DNA of 64,000 nt from the NCBI GenBank assembly GCA_936450465.1, contig OW388293.1, positions 31,501,860 through 31,565,859 of the forward strand, written 5' to 3'. Made by a program: the position numbers and the translations under genes. Shown piece by piece: positions 1 to 13,800 of this stretch. The first letter of the stretch is position 1, and every line of letters begins with the position of its first letter. The notes beneath the pieces are model-generated. The model had not been told where the DNA came from and did not search any database. It saw only the letters and a program-made list of their open reading frames with translations. The stretch is from Gibbula magus (lineage: Eukaryota; Mollusca; Gastropoda; Trochida; Trochidae).

Positions 1-1809
1 ACATTACTTTTAGAGGTATTTACAAAACTGTAGAAACAAAAGACGGCAAGTTCTAAGGACTCTCAACTTCCATACATATACTAATTAAAGATTAGAATAT
101 ATACATCTTTGCTGCATATGACACATGAGACTGAGTAAGAAACTCGGCTAAGCGGGACAACACCTACCTCTACTGACCAGTAAAAAACAGTTGATACAAA
201 GATACATAAACACTGAGCTCTCTCAGAGGCTTAGTCTAGCTCCATTGTTTTTAATTTTATATAAGTCATCTATTCACACCTACAGTTAAAATTTGGTTTA
301 CCATGCAGGACCATGTCAACAAGTCGATTCCAGAATAACGGAGAGGAGTATATGTGGATACATGAAATTTCAGAGGCAAGTTATGAGTCTATCCCAAAGC
401 CTCAATGCCGAAGATTGCACCAGTATATGACTGTGTACTCTGTTATTTGCTGGTAATATAACACATACTTGTAAGACTCATGTCAACAATGTTTCATCAG
501 TGTTAATGAATTGATGATAGAACTAAAGGTTCTTTAAAATGACCAGGGGTTGCAAGTATCTAAAGCCAACTAACGGTAAACCCATACACATGTATCTATG
601 TTGAAGTCTCTGTGGTAACAAACTTCCTCAGTTCTGGGTTTTCAGTAGAGAGAACTCAAATGAATTGCCAATAGCTCCTGCAGCTGGACATGCGTACCAA
701 CAAAACAGGGAATACATCCAGCTCCAGTCACTGACTTTAAGCTTGCCGTGGCTTACCCAGTACCAGTGACAATCAGTTCGGGGGTGGAACCATTCAGCAC
801 ACAACTGCATATTTTTACAAACTGATATCCTGAGCCTATATTTTGCCTATGCCCTTCATAATCACTTGGAACCTTAGTACACTGACATACTTTCCAATGA
901 TTCTGATATTCTCATAGTACTGCAGTAGACCTAATGAAATATAAGTATAATGGAACTATTTTAGTTTTAGAATAATGTAGTAAATCTAGGCCAAGGGGCT
1001 GGTTGCAAAGCAGAGAAGAAAACTGACAATAGGACTCGCTTCTTAACTAATAACTCACACACTCTTGCACAAATAGACAATGTCTTTATCAATTCAAATC
1101 AACATTTTCAAATATGTAAACATACCGGTAAGTTCCATAAGATATTTTGATTTTATCTATTGTCAAGTGTGAGCAGATAATAGATCTGGGAGTTTTGACA
1201 TACACATTTCACAAGCATCAAACCTTTTTTCATAACAAATAGAACTAGAATTTTCTACCATAGCATCATATTTCAATACATGAAGAATGTTTGTCAATGT
1301 CAATCACTCTATACATAGACTTGAACATATCATATCTTCTATGTGGGGTGTGTTGTAAAAAACCAATAGCTTCCAATCAATTGCTCATTACAACACAACG
1401 CTGAAGGCGACCAATCATTTATCAATGACACTTACACGTTCATTTGTCGACATCATGCCACTTCACAGAGGTTGCTTGGGTAAATAGTAAGTTATTTCAG
1501 CTCAAACAAAGATGTTAAATTAACTTGTTGGTTATGTGTTGCACGTTTAAAAATGAAAATTTTTTGCCAGCTGCTATGTGTAAATGAAGTGTTGTTTGAC
1601 AAGGGAGACGAGACTAAGTGACCATACAGGTGTTTGATTGTTTGCAAGAGACCCCTGGTCTACGAGGCCGGTACAGAACTCAGCTTGTCTCCGTTGCATG
1701 CAGATACTCCTTCCTAAAACCAGTTGGAATCACGGTATTGAGCTACTATGACTTGTAACGATATGCCCCAGGATATATCACATATGCTAGCAATCTTGAC
1801 TTGACACCA
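1..1809. other. Region downstream of VTA1, no gene seen
   Basis: This stretch lies 3' of the VTA1 stop codon and probably holds its 3' UTR at the right-hand end. I read both strands and found no ORF with recognisable similarity. The longest open stretch, a 60-codon frame at 628-810 on the minus strand, has no flanking splice sites that extend it and no familiar motif. Confidence 0.5.
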
Positions 1810-4800
1810 TTAGCTCTGACCAGTGGACAGGAGTTGGAGAGCCTTCTGCAGGTTGTCTATAGCTGTTTTAGAGTCCTCATACTGCAGGGCACTGCTGGCG
1901 TACTTGCAGAACTTCAACGCTTTCTGGTAATCTTCAGATTTCAGTTGAACACCACCTGAAGTTAGACAGCAAACATGCTACTACAACATTCTGTCAGTTA
2001 GAAATCTTACAACAAGCATGTGAGAAATATTACAAGTTTCTTGTAATATTGATCACGCTCATTATATAGTTAGCTTGAGTCAGTTATGGCCCGACATTTA
2101 TATACTCTTCAGGAAGATTGTGAAAACATCTATATTTTAAGATTGTCATTCAGCGAAGGAGGGAGAACAAGAGCTGGACAACAGTTTGATATGAACTTCA
2201 TGTTTACTATTATTAATTATTATAGGAGAGCTATTGAAGGTAGAAGATTGCTGCAATGTTATCACTGATACAGTACATATTGACATTTATTACCCATATG
2301 GTTGAAAATAACCGAGTTAAAATTTTTGATACGAGCACATGTGCACATATCACGTTTGGCTAGCAACCATTGTTTCACCGCAACTTGACGTATTTCGTCG
2401 TCTGTGACATCATAAGACGATTGTTCGTGACTTCACTGTAGCTTGCCGTCGCAAGAGAAGAGGGCCGTTTCCTTACTACTTATACGCGAATCATATGGAA
2501 TAAAATGGGTAATAAAGAAATTATTACACTCGAAAGTGTGCCATATGACTTTTATGAAAATCGTGCTTTCACTTGGGCAATACACAAATTAACACTCGTT
2601 TCGTAAAAGTCATATGACACACTTCCTTGGGTATTTATCTCTATATGGTGTTGAGATGATTTTCTACTTTCTGTGATCAATCTGTATTATCACACTGACA
2701 ATCTATCCCAAAGACCATGTTTTCATTGGTTGAATTTTCCCTAATGCTCGGCATCCTATTCATTGACATGGTAATGTTTGAGAGTTGGCTTACTAAATTG
2801 GATGAGAATTTATCTCTTCTTATGCTATCACATGACTTTTTCTTTCAGATTAAAATATATAATTGTAACATGATTGAGTTACAAAACAAGTTACCTGGGT
2901 TGGCGGGTGGGGTCCAGGTGTTTGCAGGTATGTATTGAGCCTGGGGTGCTACCGGCTGCTGTGGTGGTGGTTGGTAGGCGTTCTGGGGAGGGTCCTGGGG
3001 GGTGGTGGGAGGGGCGTAGGACCCTGAAGAAGGGGCATACAAGCTGTTCTCCATGTTGGAGGAAGACCCCGAGGTCCCTGGCTGGGGTGGACCTCCTGAT
3101 GCTGCAACACAGAACACAGACTTGACATAATCTAATATGAGATGATAATATACAATAATAATAAAATATGTCAGTTACAAACTCAATCTGTTGAAATGAA
3201 CATTATATGCATATTTGCAATGACAAAAGACAATTGCTTCAAATATTCAAATGCTAGCATGTATCACAATTACGGTATAAGTTTATTCATCCAGGTAATC
3301 CCTAATAAAGGCTGTCATCAAATGATGAAGACATTAGTGCTATGCTTCATGAGATATCGTATTAACAAGAACAGAACATATGGACGAATGCCACTGAATA
3401 CATAGTCCCCGTTCTGCATTGTAGCGGGGGACAAGAGGATAAAGCTGTAACCAGGGGACTTGCCGAGAAAACCTGACTTAGTTTTGTCTTCATCTTCTCA
3501 TAAGAGTGATTGTAGGTTACTTCAATCAGTATCTACAGTTATCTCCCTTGAAATAAGAAAAGTAACATACAATGTATCATGTGCTAAAGATTAAAGAAAC
3601 TTATTAAAATCTAAATATTTTAGATATTTAAAAATACTTACCCCACTTCAGATATTGCATATTACCTAGTACTTCCGATGAGAGATTGGAAGAGTTGAAT
3701 CCTTGTCTTTACGAAGTAATAGTGTGAATGACACGTAGACAGGGATCACGACATAGCCGGAAGGCTATACCAATCTGTCACGTGACAACGTGACGCAATC
3801 ACATTTCCTGACTACGGTCCGAGAAGAGAACGTCTGTGGGGAGGAGGCGGTCCTCGCCGGGCGGGCTGAATCTTAGAAGTGGGGTAAGTATTTTTAAATA
3901 TCTAAAATATTTAGATTTTAATAAATTTTTAATACTTACCCCACTTCAGATATTGCATGTTGATCCGACAGTATCGGATGGCGGGCAGGTCTCGAGGAGG
4001 ACCCACCCACCAGAGGAGGCAAGACAATGACACCAACTCCTGTAAGGAGAAGAATGACTTATGTCTAAAAAGCACTTATAGGAACAACCTGACACAGCAT
4101 GGAAGAACCTTAAGGCTAGCGTGAAGGTAAACATAGTTACCTAGTGCAACCGTGGTCGGGTGAGCTGTTGAGCCACGACCAACGGTCCAAAGGATTGTAG
4201 TCCTTGCACATCCTCCACTGCCAGATCACGCAAATAATGGCTAGCGAACACCGAAGTGGACCGCCAAAAGCACCCCTCCATGATTTGAGGCACAGAGATG
4301 TTTCTGTGCAAAGCCATAGTCGAGGCCAGAGCTCGAATCTCATGGGGGTTATTTGCCGCCGGGTGAGGCAAACCCTCAGCGTCATACGCTGCCAAAATGG
4401 TTTGGCGAAGCCACAGCGCAATGGTGTTCCTGCTGACTTCACCATTGGCTGCAGCTGAGAAGGGTATAAACAGCCTCTTGTGAGACTTCCTCCTGGTCGT
4501 CGAGCGAAGAATGTACTCCCGGAGTACCCTTACAGGACACAGAGAAAGTTCCTCTCTCTCTGAGTCATGTACAATTGACGACAAAGGAGGAATAGTGAAT
4601 TTTCTGTCTGGTTGCCCTGGAAGCTGGTTCTTCGCTACGAAGTTCCAGAGCAACCCTAAGTGAACAGACCCGTGACGAGACGTCTCAAAACGCACTCTCG
4701 TTACGTCCAGAGCATGAATCTCACTCACCCTAGCCGCAGTGGCTAGAGAGATGAGAAAAACGGTCTTGCGCGTCAAATCCTCAAAAGAGGCCTGTTTCAA

Positions 4801-7800
4801 GGGCTCGTAAGGCGAACCTCGTAAATGTCGAAGGACCAGATTGAGGTCCCAGGCCGGGGGACGAAATTTTAGCTTCTGGTCCTCCAACTTAAAAGACTTT
4901 AACAAAGCGATTAATTCCGGTGTTTTGGACAACTTAGTGTCCGTCTTGACTGATAACATGGAATTGAGGGCCGACAGATATGTCGAGATAGTGCCCCCTT
5001 TCAGATGCCTCGTGTTACGAAGGTACAACAGAAACTCCGCCACAAACTGCGGAGAAGCACTCATAGGGTCCTTAGAGCGAGAAGCGCAAAACTTTTCAAA
5101 GGATAGCCACTTGTCATCATAGAGTGACCTAGTGGAAACCCTGTGCGCCTGAGAGATGGCACTTGCCACCCGTGCCGAATAACCCTTTGATTTTAATGCT
5201 TTTTGCAGATGACCCAGGCGGACAGATGAAACCGCTCTGGGTCCGGATGAGGCAGATGACTGTTCGGGTGCAGTAACAGTCGAGGCCATGGAGGCAACGG
5301 AACTGGGTCGCTTGATACGAGGCCGCGAAGTAGGGGGAACCAGCTTCTCGCAGGCCAAAAGGGCGCTACCAAAAGCAGTCGCAGTGACTTTGTCGCCTTT
5401 ATCTTTGCCACTACTTTTGGGAGCAGTATGGGAGGAGGAAACGCGTAAGCGTCCAGACCCTCCCAACTGAGAGACAGAGCGTCCACCGCCCAAGCCGCTG
5501 GATCGGGCAGGGGGGACACATAAACTGGAAGACGCGTGTTGTACTTCGTCGCGAATAGGTCTATCAGCGGACGATGTAGACCTGTGCATAATAGGTCGAA
5601 CGCTTCCGGGTGAAGCATCCACTCTGTCGGGGACGGCTTGTCTGGTCGCGATAAAGCGTCCGCTAGTACGTTTTGGCAACCCGGAATGTGCCGCGCCTTT
5701 ACTTGAATATGGTTCAGGTCCAGCAGGTGAAACAACTGAAAGGTCTGGTCCAGAAGTTTCCACGAGCCGGTTGTACCTTGGTTCTTGATCAACCACACCA
5801 CCGTGGAGTTGTCTGACGCCACCAGAAGACGAGTGTTCCGAAGAACCGGCAACCAGTGAGTGATAGCTAGAATCACTGCTTGCAACTCCAAGTTGTTGCT
5901 GTGCCACTGGCTTTGCACGTCGGACCACAGCCCTGCTGCTGTCCTGTCCTCCAGATGGGCGCCCCACCCTTGGTGTGACGCGTCCACAAATAGTTGGAAG
6001 TCCGGCGGGAAGTCTGTCAAGGAGACTCCTTCGCAGACGTTCGACTGGGTCGTCCACCAGTGCAGGTAGGGATGAAGACCTACTGTTAAAGGGAACCTCA
6101 CTTGCAGATCGTCCCGCTGAATAAACGGGGTGAGAAACCTCTGCAGAGGCCGAAGCATCAGGCGTCCCCTGGTGGTGAGATACTGGGCTGAAGAGAGGAG
6201 ACCCAGAAGAGACTGCCACTCTCTGAGGGTCAGGCTGTCGGCCAAGCCTCTCTTTGCAAAGGACTGGATTTTGGCCCACCTGTCTGGAGGGACCTTCACC
6301 AAATCGAGGTCCGTGAGGAAAAAACCCCCGATAAACGTTAGACGTTGCGACGGGATCAGATGGGATTTCTCCTCGTTGACAATCCACCCGAGTTGGCGAA
6401 GTAGACCGAGAGCAAACTGCGACTGTCTGCGAAGAACGAGAGGAGCAGCATGGCTCATCAGACAGTCGTCGATATATGGATCGAACTCGATCCCCCGGAA
6501 GTGTAGAAACCGCGCGATGGGTGTCGTGATCCGCGTAAAAAGCCACGGGGCCGTGGAAATTCCAAATGGCAGGACTTTCCACTGGTAATGAATAGACTGG
6601 AATACGAACCTCAGGTACTTCCTGTGGGGCCTGTAGATTGGGACGTGTAGGTAGGCGTCCTGCAGGTCCAGACTGACCAGCCAGTCGTCGCGGGCTAGCT
6701 TGGATCGCAGCTGGTCCAAGGACGTCATGCGGAAGTGTGGAGGCTCTGCCAGATACAGTTCGTTGAACACCGCCAGGTTGTGTATCATCCTCATCTTCTC
6801 CGAGTTCTTCTTGGGGACGAGGAAGATGGGAGAGTAGAAACCTGGGGTGTTCTCTGGATGCGACACAGTCTCTATGGCACACTTGTCCAACAGGATAGAG
6901 ATGTTGTCGGACAGCTGAAGAAGCTGGGTTGGCAAATACACGCGTGACCGGGGCAGGTTGGTCAGAGGCGGAGACCTGACTATTGGCAACTTGTAGCCGG
7001 CCTGTAGAATGTTGGTGACGAAGGGGTCCTCTAGTATTGTCCAGTTGGGCCAGAAGACCCCCAGTCTCCCGCCTACTGGAGTATCCGAGACAGGGACGAC
7101 TGGAGGCGGGAGTTTCCAGTCGTGTGCTACCAGACCTTCAGCGCCTGGATTTGTATGGGGTCTTCTTCTTCCCAGGGGTGGTAGGAGCTCGACCCCGGGA
7201 AGCCTGGGCGTTGCTCTGGTATCGGCCACGACCTGAGTCAAAGCCCCCACGCTTGTTGATGTGCTTGTTCTGGTAGGCTCCACGAACAGACTTCCTCCTT
7301 CCTGTGTAAACCCGAGCACCTTTCCTGTTGTTGACTGGAAAGGTGTGCGCAACGAGTTTACAGGCTTGAAAAGTGAAATCCGCCTGTGCCTTGTCGGACT
7401 GTTCTTTGAACACCTCCTTGATCTTGTCCCCGAACAAGGTCTCTGAGGACACTGGAGCACGCACAAGCGAACGCTTAAACTCATCCTCCCATTGGCACGG
7501 TTGGAGTAGACCCGTGCGCCGAACCACAGTGTTCATAGCGATTGCAGATCTCACATGACTCAAGACAACTGCGCAAGCGTTCGCCTGCCACTTAAAGAGC
7601 GTGGCCTGATGTTCAACCCGAGAGGGGTTCTCCTCTGTCAAATCCTGAGCCGCTGCCTCCAAGGAAGAGACTAATCCCGACAGTGGGATGAGAGAACGCT
7701 TGAGCTCAGTATCCACATTCTTGAGCTTGACATCTTGGACCTTGTATACTGTCTGAGAAGCGTCAGACAAGCGACGCACATGGTCGTCCTGGGAAGCGCC

Positions 7801-10800
7801 AGCTTGGTACACCTTCATAGAGTGGATCTTATACTTCCCACTTGTGGCCTTGGCGAGATGGATGGACGGGTTCAGATCCAGCTTCGCAAAATCCTCGTCC
7901 AGATTCTCCATTGCATCCTTGATAGTGGGGTGAGGAGGAATGAGAAGCTCCGGATCATCCCATATGGTGAATCTCTTGTCTGCCGACTGACTGGGAGAAG
8001 GACACGTGACCAGTCTGTCGGCTATCCATGTGAACATATCACCATACTCTAACCAGGTGTCAGTCTGGTCGTCCTCCGAAACTTCTTCAGTATAGTCTGG
8101 CACAAAGTCGTGCTCCTCCCTCAGCACAGGTGAGTGTGAGCGCTCTGAGCTCACTGTAGAAGCCTTGGGGCGCGGCGAGGAGCGCCGAGGTGAGCGCCGA
8201 GGCGAGTGCGAGCGCCGGGGGGAGCGTGAGCGCCGAGGTGAGCGCCGTGGTGAGCGCCGAGGTGAGCGCCGTGGCGACCGAGAGCGCCGAGGTGAACGGG
8301 AGCGCCTAGGTGAGCGAGAGCGCCGAGGAGAGCGCGAGCGTGAGCGCCTAGAGGAGCGCCTGGGAGAGCGAGAGCGCAGACGGTGGTCCTCTTTGTATAC
8401 AAAATCCCTATTCGCCTCTCCGAAGCGAAAAGGATCCCCAGCGCGCGAGTCCAAGCGCTGGTCGTACTGCCGATGGTAGTTAGTATCCATCGGAGCATCC
8501 CTGAAGTGGACAGTTGAGGAGCGCTCCACGCGCCGATGGTCCTCTGAAGCGTCTCTGACCACTGACTCCACCAGTGGTCGCGTCGGAGGGAGTTGTTTTT
8601 GTGGAGGTTGCACAGGCACAACAACCTCCTGTGCAGCTCGAGCCTCGAGCAGCTTCTCCACTTGTTTATTCACCAACGTCATTAAGAGGTTCGGGTCGAT
8701 CACAGGGGCCCCAGGATTGACCCCCTGCTCTACCTCTGCCAACGTTGGTCCATGTCTAACCCTCACCTGAGTAGCAGATGAGGGTTCAGTCGACACAGAA
8801 GTCACAGGAAGTAAGTCCGAATCCCCAGGGACAGAGGCACCGTCCCGGGGAGAGGTAGCAGACTTGTCAGACATCCTGTGTTTCCTCTGCGAGAAACGCT
8901 TCTTCCTTGCTGTCACAAAAGCTTTAAACTTGGGAGCAGAAAGAGGTCGACAAAAAATACACTTGCTGTCCAAGTCACACTGGAACCCCACACAATCTGG
9001 GCACAGGGGGTGTGGATTCTTGGCAGACTTTAGTGATCTGCAAGAGGAGCAGAACACTCGCATTGAACTCGATTGACTGTAAAGAATAGAAACAGTCAAA
9101 CCATAAATAAGGGAAAACAAGGGAAATCCCCAGTGCCCCTTTAAAACCGTAAACAAACTTCCCAGAAGTAAGTTACAATGAAAAGTAAAACAAACATTTG
9201 TTTAAAAAATTGCTACAAAACTCAAGCAAAGCAAGAGATAAGAAGAAACAAAAGCAAGCAAACGCAAGCCATGTACAGTAGTAGCAGTAGAAAATTAAAT
9301 TAAATTTAATTTTATTTTATTTTAAACAATAAAGAAAAAATTATATTATCACACAAAGATAAATATAATATCAGTAATATAACAAACATGTTATAATACA
9401 CACATACATAGTAACTCAAAGTTACCATACGAGTGTGAAATGAAGAAAGCATCACCAAAATAAAAATAACCCAAGTGATAAACAAAGGGTGACGCAAGGG
9501 CTAAAAATAGCTACACAGACAACACCCGAGAAGGGCGTGTCACTACCCCAAGCGAGTCAAAACAGCAATGAAAAAAGTGCGTTTGAAAAGGGGAAAAACG
9601 AGCATTTTGCAGGTACTAACAAACCCAAACGGGATTGCAAAACATATAATAGGCACCATTGAAACATATCCCAAAATAAAACGAATTTACTCAGTCAAAA
9701 GTGAGAAAAAATCGTAACATGTGCTTCAGCGTAGGAATACGCACAAGTAGAAAAATGGAAGAAACACGAAGAATGTTTACGTGGTCAAAAGACCCAAAAA
9801 CGGTGAAATAGGGATAGAAAATGGAGTTAAACATGTGAAATAACATGTGAGAGGGCCCCAAGAAGCTATCAACGAAGCAAAATGGGGCCGAGAACATGCC
9901 AAAATGCGGGAAAAGGGTGAAAATTTCAAAGTGAAGAGCGATGAAAAATTCGTCGAGAGAACACAATACATACCGTAGGTTGTAGAAATACACAAAATTA
10001 AGCAAACTTAGTGAAAAATAAACCTGAAGACAAGAAACACGTCTTGCCAACTCATCGATAGAAGGAAATGTGATTGCGTCACGTTGTCACGTGACAGATT
10101 GGTATAGCCTTCCGGCTATGTCGTGATCCCTGTCTACGTGTCATTCACACTATTACTTCGTAAAGACAAGGATTCAACTCTTCCAATCTCTCATCGGAAG
10201 TACTAGGTAATATGCAATATCTGAAGTGGGGTAAGTATTAAAAATTTAGCATATAGCTCATCAAATAATAGGCCCTCAGGACCCATACATATTATTACAA
10301 TGTATTATAATAAACAGGCAGAAATAGCTTCAGGGCCTTGGGGGAAAACCTTATTTTATTTGGCATTAAAGAAAGGGACGTTCAACAACAATTCCAATAG
10401 ATTTACAGCTTTGTCAGAGAATGTGTTAGATCTTAGATCTTCAATTGTAACAAAAACATGAACACGAGGCTGAAGATCACACCCACCCTCATCCTCATCC
10501 TCCCCCTCCTCTGGTAGAGGGCCGGGTACGGGCGTCTCCCCGTTCTTCAGACAACGGTGGATGTATGCTGCCTTCCACTTGGCATACTTCCTGTTCTTCT
10601 CTATCTATAAGAACACACATCAATATTGTCATCTTGATTTCTTATCATGTATTGTAAACTTATATTTTCTTGTGAATAAATCCCTATAAGTATAAGGGGT
10701 AAAACGGTTCAAGCCTACATTAGCTGAAATGTGGTGTTTTGTTTTCGGCTCAATTCGTCATGAATCAAAGTGTATTTTCAGTTTGAACCGCATATCATAT

Positions 10801-13800
10801 TTCATTATATCAAATTCATAAAATTTTATTTATATTTTTACGTACATTAGACTTTATTTTGATGTCAAAATGTGTTTTGTTTTTGCTTTAGTTTGTTATA
10901 TTCTTAGATCTGAACCGAACCAAAATGTACCGAACGAAGGGTTCTGCACCGTAATACTGGTACATACAAAACCAAAGCTCTATTTTACCCCTAGCCCATC
11001 TCCTTAGTATGTATCTGACAACAGTACTCATCAAAAACAATCTCTTTATGTAAAGTGTTTTAAAAAGGAATTAGACAATAACTAACGAGTGACGGGGAAT
11101 GACAGATTATCTTTCCCGAGTTATATCATTTGAGTAATTCTCGAGCCTTGGCGAGAGAATTACACACAATTGATATAACGAGGAAAAGATAACCTGCCAT
11201 TCCCCGTTACGAGTTGGTTATTGTTTATATTACCCATATGACAAATTAAAGTAAAAACGAGAATATTAAAAGCCAATAGCTTCTCTAAAAGGACCCGAGA
11301 AGGAGATGAATCTCCATATCCATACGCGTGTGACGTGGATTCACTTCTTACGTACCTATCCTTGTTTACTCCGCACGATTAAAATGTCCCCTGCGAAAAT
11401 GTCTTTCACAATAAAAGAAAGATGTGGCTTTAGTTGAAAGTTTTGTATTCCTGCCAATTACTATCAATCCATGATTATACATTTAAGTTATTGCAACATC
11501 CATATCAAGAGGTGTGCAAAGCTCAAAAACAAGTCGGCTCAAACGGAAAAGCCCTGTGACGTTACAATCGACACTGTGACGTCATAACCGCTCGCGCCTA
11601 TGACATCATTACATTCGAACGATCGCCGTCGCTCTTGAAGCTTTCCGTGGTTATACAGTCAAGCAGTAATCGCTAGTTTCTTTAAATTTCGGACAATTTA
11701 ACTGCTTCCTCCGACATTTGATGCGTCGGCACATGTACGAAAACGCTAATTTCAACTGCGGGAAACAAATAAAACATGTTAAAGTGCAGAAGACAGTTTC
11801 TAAAGTTACTAGTCGGGAAAAGTAAGAAAGATGAATGAAGTAGTTCCGGCAACCAATGAAATTCTTATTTTTCTGTAACAGCCAATCAAAAGCCAGAAAA
11901 AGGTGTAACTCCCATGTGACTTACAGGAAAAATACTACCCTGTGTCCGTCTTCTCATATGGGTAATATTAGAGAATATCTTACTCATGAAATCATTTCAA
12001 ACTTTTCAGATTTTGAGGATACTGGTGAAATTTGTGTATTGATCAATCAAATGCATGAAAATTAATTCAGATCTAATGGAAATTTATTTATACTAACTTA
12101 GCAAATTCCTGTTAACAGTATTTTTACAAAACGAGTGAGTAGCTTCACACCAAATGACCAGAAGTTAATTAGGTACAAATATCCTTCATGCGTTTCATAA
12201 AATACTATCAACAGGACCAAGTTAAGTATTTATTTGATTGCTTGCTCATTTAAATCAAGCGATATTGCACGTAAAAACATTGAAATTTATTGAGGGAAGG
12301 TGAGTCGAGGTGATTTTTCTAATTTTTTAAATTGTAATTCTAAAAGGTTATATTACATCTTCTGAGATTTCTCCGAATACTGTAAGCACATCCATGAGCA
12401 TACCGGCAGTGTAGAATGACTTCACCACATTCCTGAAACATCAAACATGTATATTCAAGCATTATGATAACTGTCACTGATAAAAGGTCGGTATCAACAA
12501 CATATGAGAAGCTCAAAGCATGTGAAACAGACAAGAAATAGAAGAGAAAAGGGAGTTGTGATCTATTTTATAATTTTTCATTCTCTTTAATTTCTCTCAA
12601 TATCACATAAAATTACATAGCATTTTCCCAAGGCTGCCTAATATGAATTATTATTATTTACCTATTTATGACATGAAGAGGTTTCCATATATTATAGAGG
12701 CAACAGAACAGCACACAAATTTCTGCCCGGTCCGAAAAGTCCATATTAGCCTTATTAGCTTCTGCAAAGCCATATCAGTATCAGCCCATGCAACTTTACA
12801 GTTATCTCCCTTTGAACACAGGATTTGATCCACAGAGGGGTAATGCTATACTCTTGGATTTGTCCCTGAATTGAATATAAGAAGTTCATGAACTTACATC
12901 TTTGCCAATCTTGTAGGCATAAAAATGCACATCATATTCTTACTATCTTTAATTTAAACTTCTTTGGCATTTTTGAGAAAACAATATGATACATGATAAA
13001 GACACGATAAAGATAGGCTAAAGAATGGGTTATTCGCTGATACACAGGGGCTTGTGTGGGCTGATATAGTGTATGATATGAAAATATGAAATGACAAGTT
13101 GTAACCTCTAATTATTATATGCTAATGGTGAGAGTGAGTTTCATAAGGTTAAGAAAAGCAGTTAGATATCACTTTTCTCATCTCTGTGAACAGTAGGCAA
13201 TATCCTGAGTTCTAAACTTTTTTCTACATCTATAATCTCATTTCAGTTACATTGTTTGAATGAAAAGGTTCACAACGACATTAGTTGAACCTCAGTATAC
13301 AGTATCACTCATTGTGGGGGTTCACTACTTCACTTCACTATTACTCTCTGGATCCGCCACTGGTATTTTTCGTTTGGTTTGGTGCACTGGTTGAATACAC
13401 GTGGTATCGACAATTTCAGTTTGAGGATTAAAAATGGGCAAAATATTGTCGATCCCACGTGTATGGCACCTCTCCTAATCGAGAAAAGTCGATTGGCTTA
13501 GGAGGATTAACGAAAGGATAATCCTGACCCTTATGAAAATGGTTGTCGACAGTATCTGGGGTAGACATCAGATGGACACATCTTTTTTCTTAAATTATAG
13601 TCTCTCGTAACCCTGTTTGGGTGGCTCACTTTTTCTCTTGTACTCTTACATAACATATATATTAATTCCTGTATTTTACATGTGAGACCCTAACAACTTA
13701 TACTTCCTTCCCCTCTTCCCCCCCCCCCCCCCTGGCTTAAGCAAACCTAGACTATTCCAAATTTCAAAATTTGCCTCCGAACCCTTCGACCGTGGCATCA

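Larger units (their letters stand above)
3603..10247 (-). mobile_element. Complete DIRS-type tyrosine-recombinase retrotransposon
   Basis: This 6,645-bp element lies in VTA1 intron 5, in the same orientation as the gene. It has 177-bp inverted terminal repeats (3633-3809 and 10063-10239), a short unique extension beyond each, and an internal complementary region (3876-3958) made of the complements of both extreme ends. The ends at 3603 and 10247 are fixed by that region. Three long open frames encode a Gag-like protein, RT-RNase H with the DIRS methyltransferase-like tail, and a tyrosine recombinase. There is no target-site duplication, as expected for recombinase-mediated integration through a circular intermediate. 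The frames are uninterrupted and the terminal repeats appear identical, which suggests a recent and possibly still competent copy. Confidence 0.93.

Noticed and set aside
2874..3125. Plus-strand frame across the Pro-rich VTA1 exon
   Set aside because: It is antisense to exon 6 of VTA1, which has splice sites and phase continuity on the minus strand.
5290..6882. N-terminal half of the 913-codon open frame ending in the DIRS recombinase
   Set aside because: It runs out of frame over the RT-RNase H gene, is rich in Ser/Arg/Pro of the type produced by a shifted frame, and lacks recombinase motifs. The recombinase starts near 5289.
9691..10050. 119-codon minus-strand frame in the DIRS 5' leader
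   Set aside because: Phe/Leu-rich, no motif, and located where DIRS elements have a non-coding leader.
13385..13470. Inverted pair around CACGTGGTATCGACAATTT / ATTGTCGATCCCACGTG
   Set aside because: Arms are short and no element ends or target duplications could be found; it may be chance or a fragment, so it is not listed as a feature.
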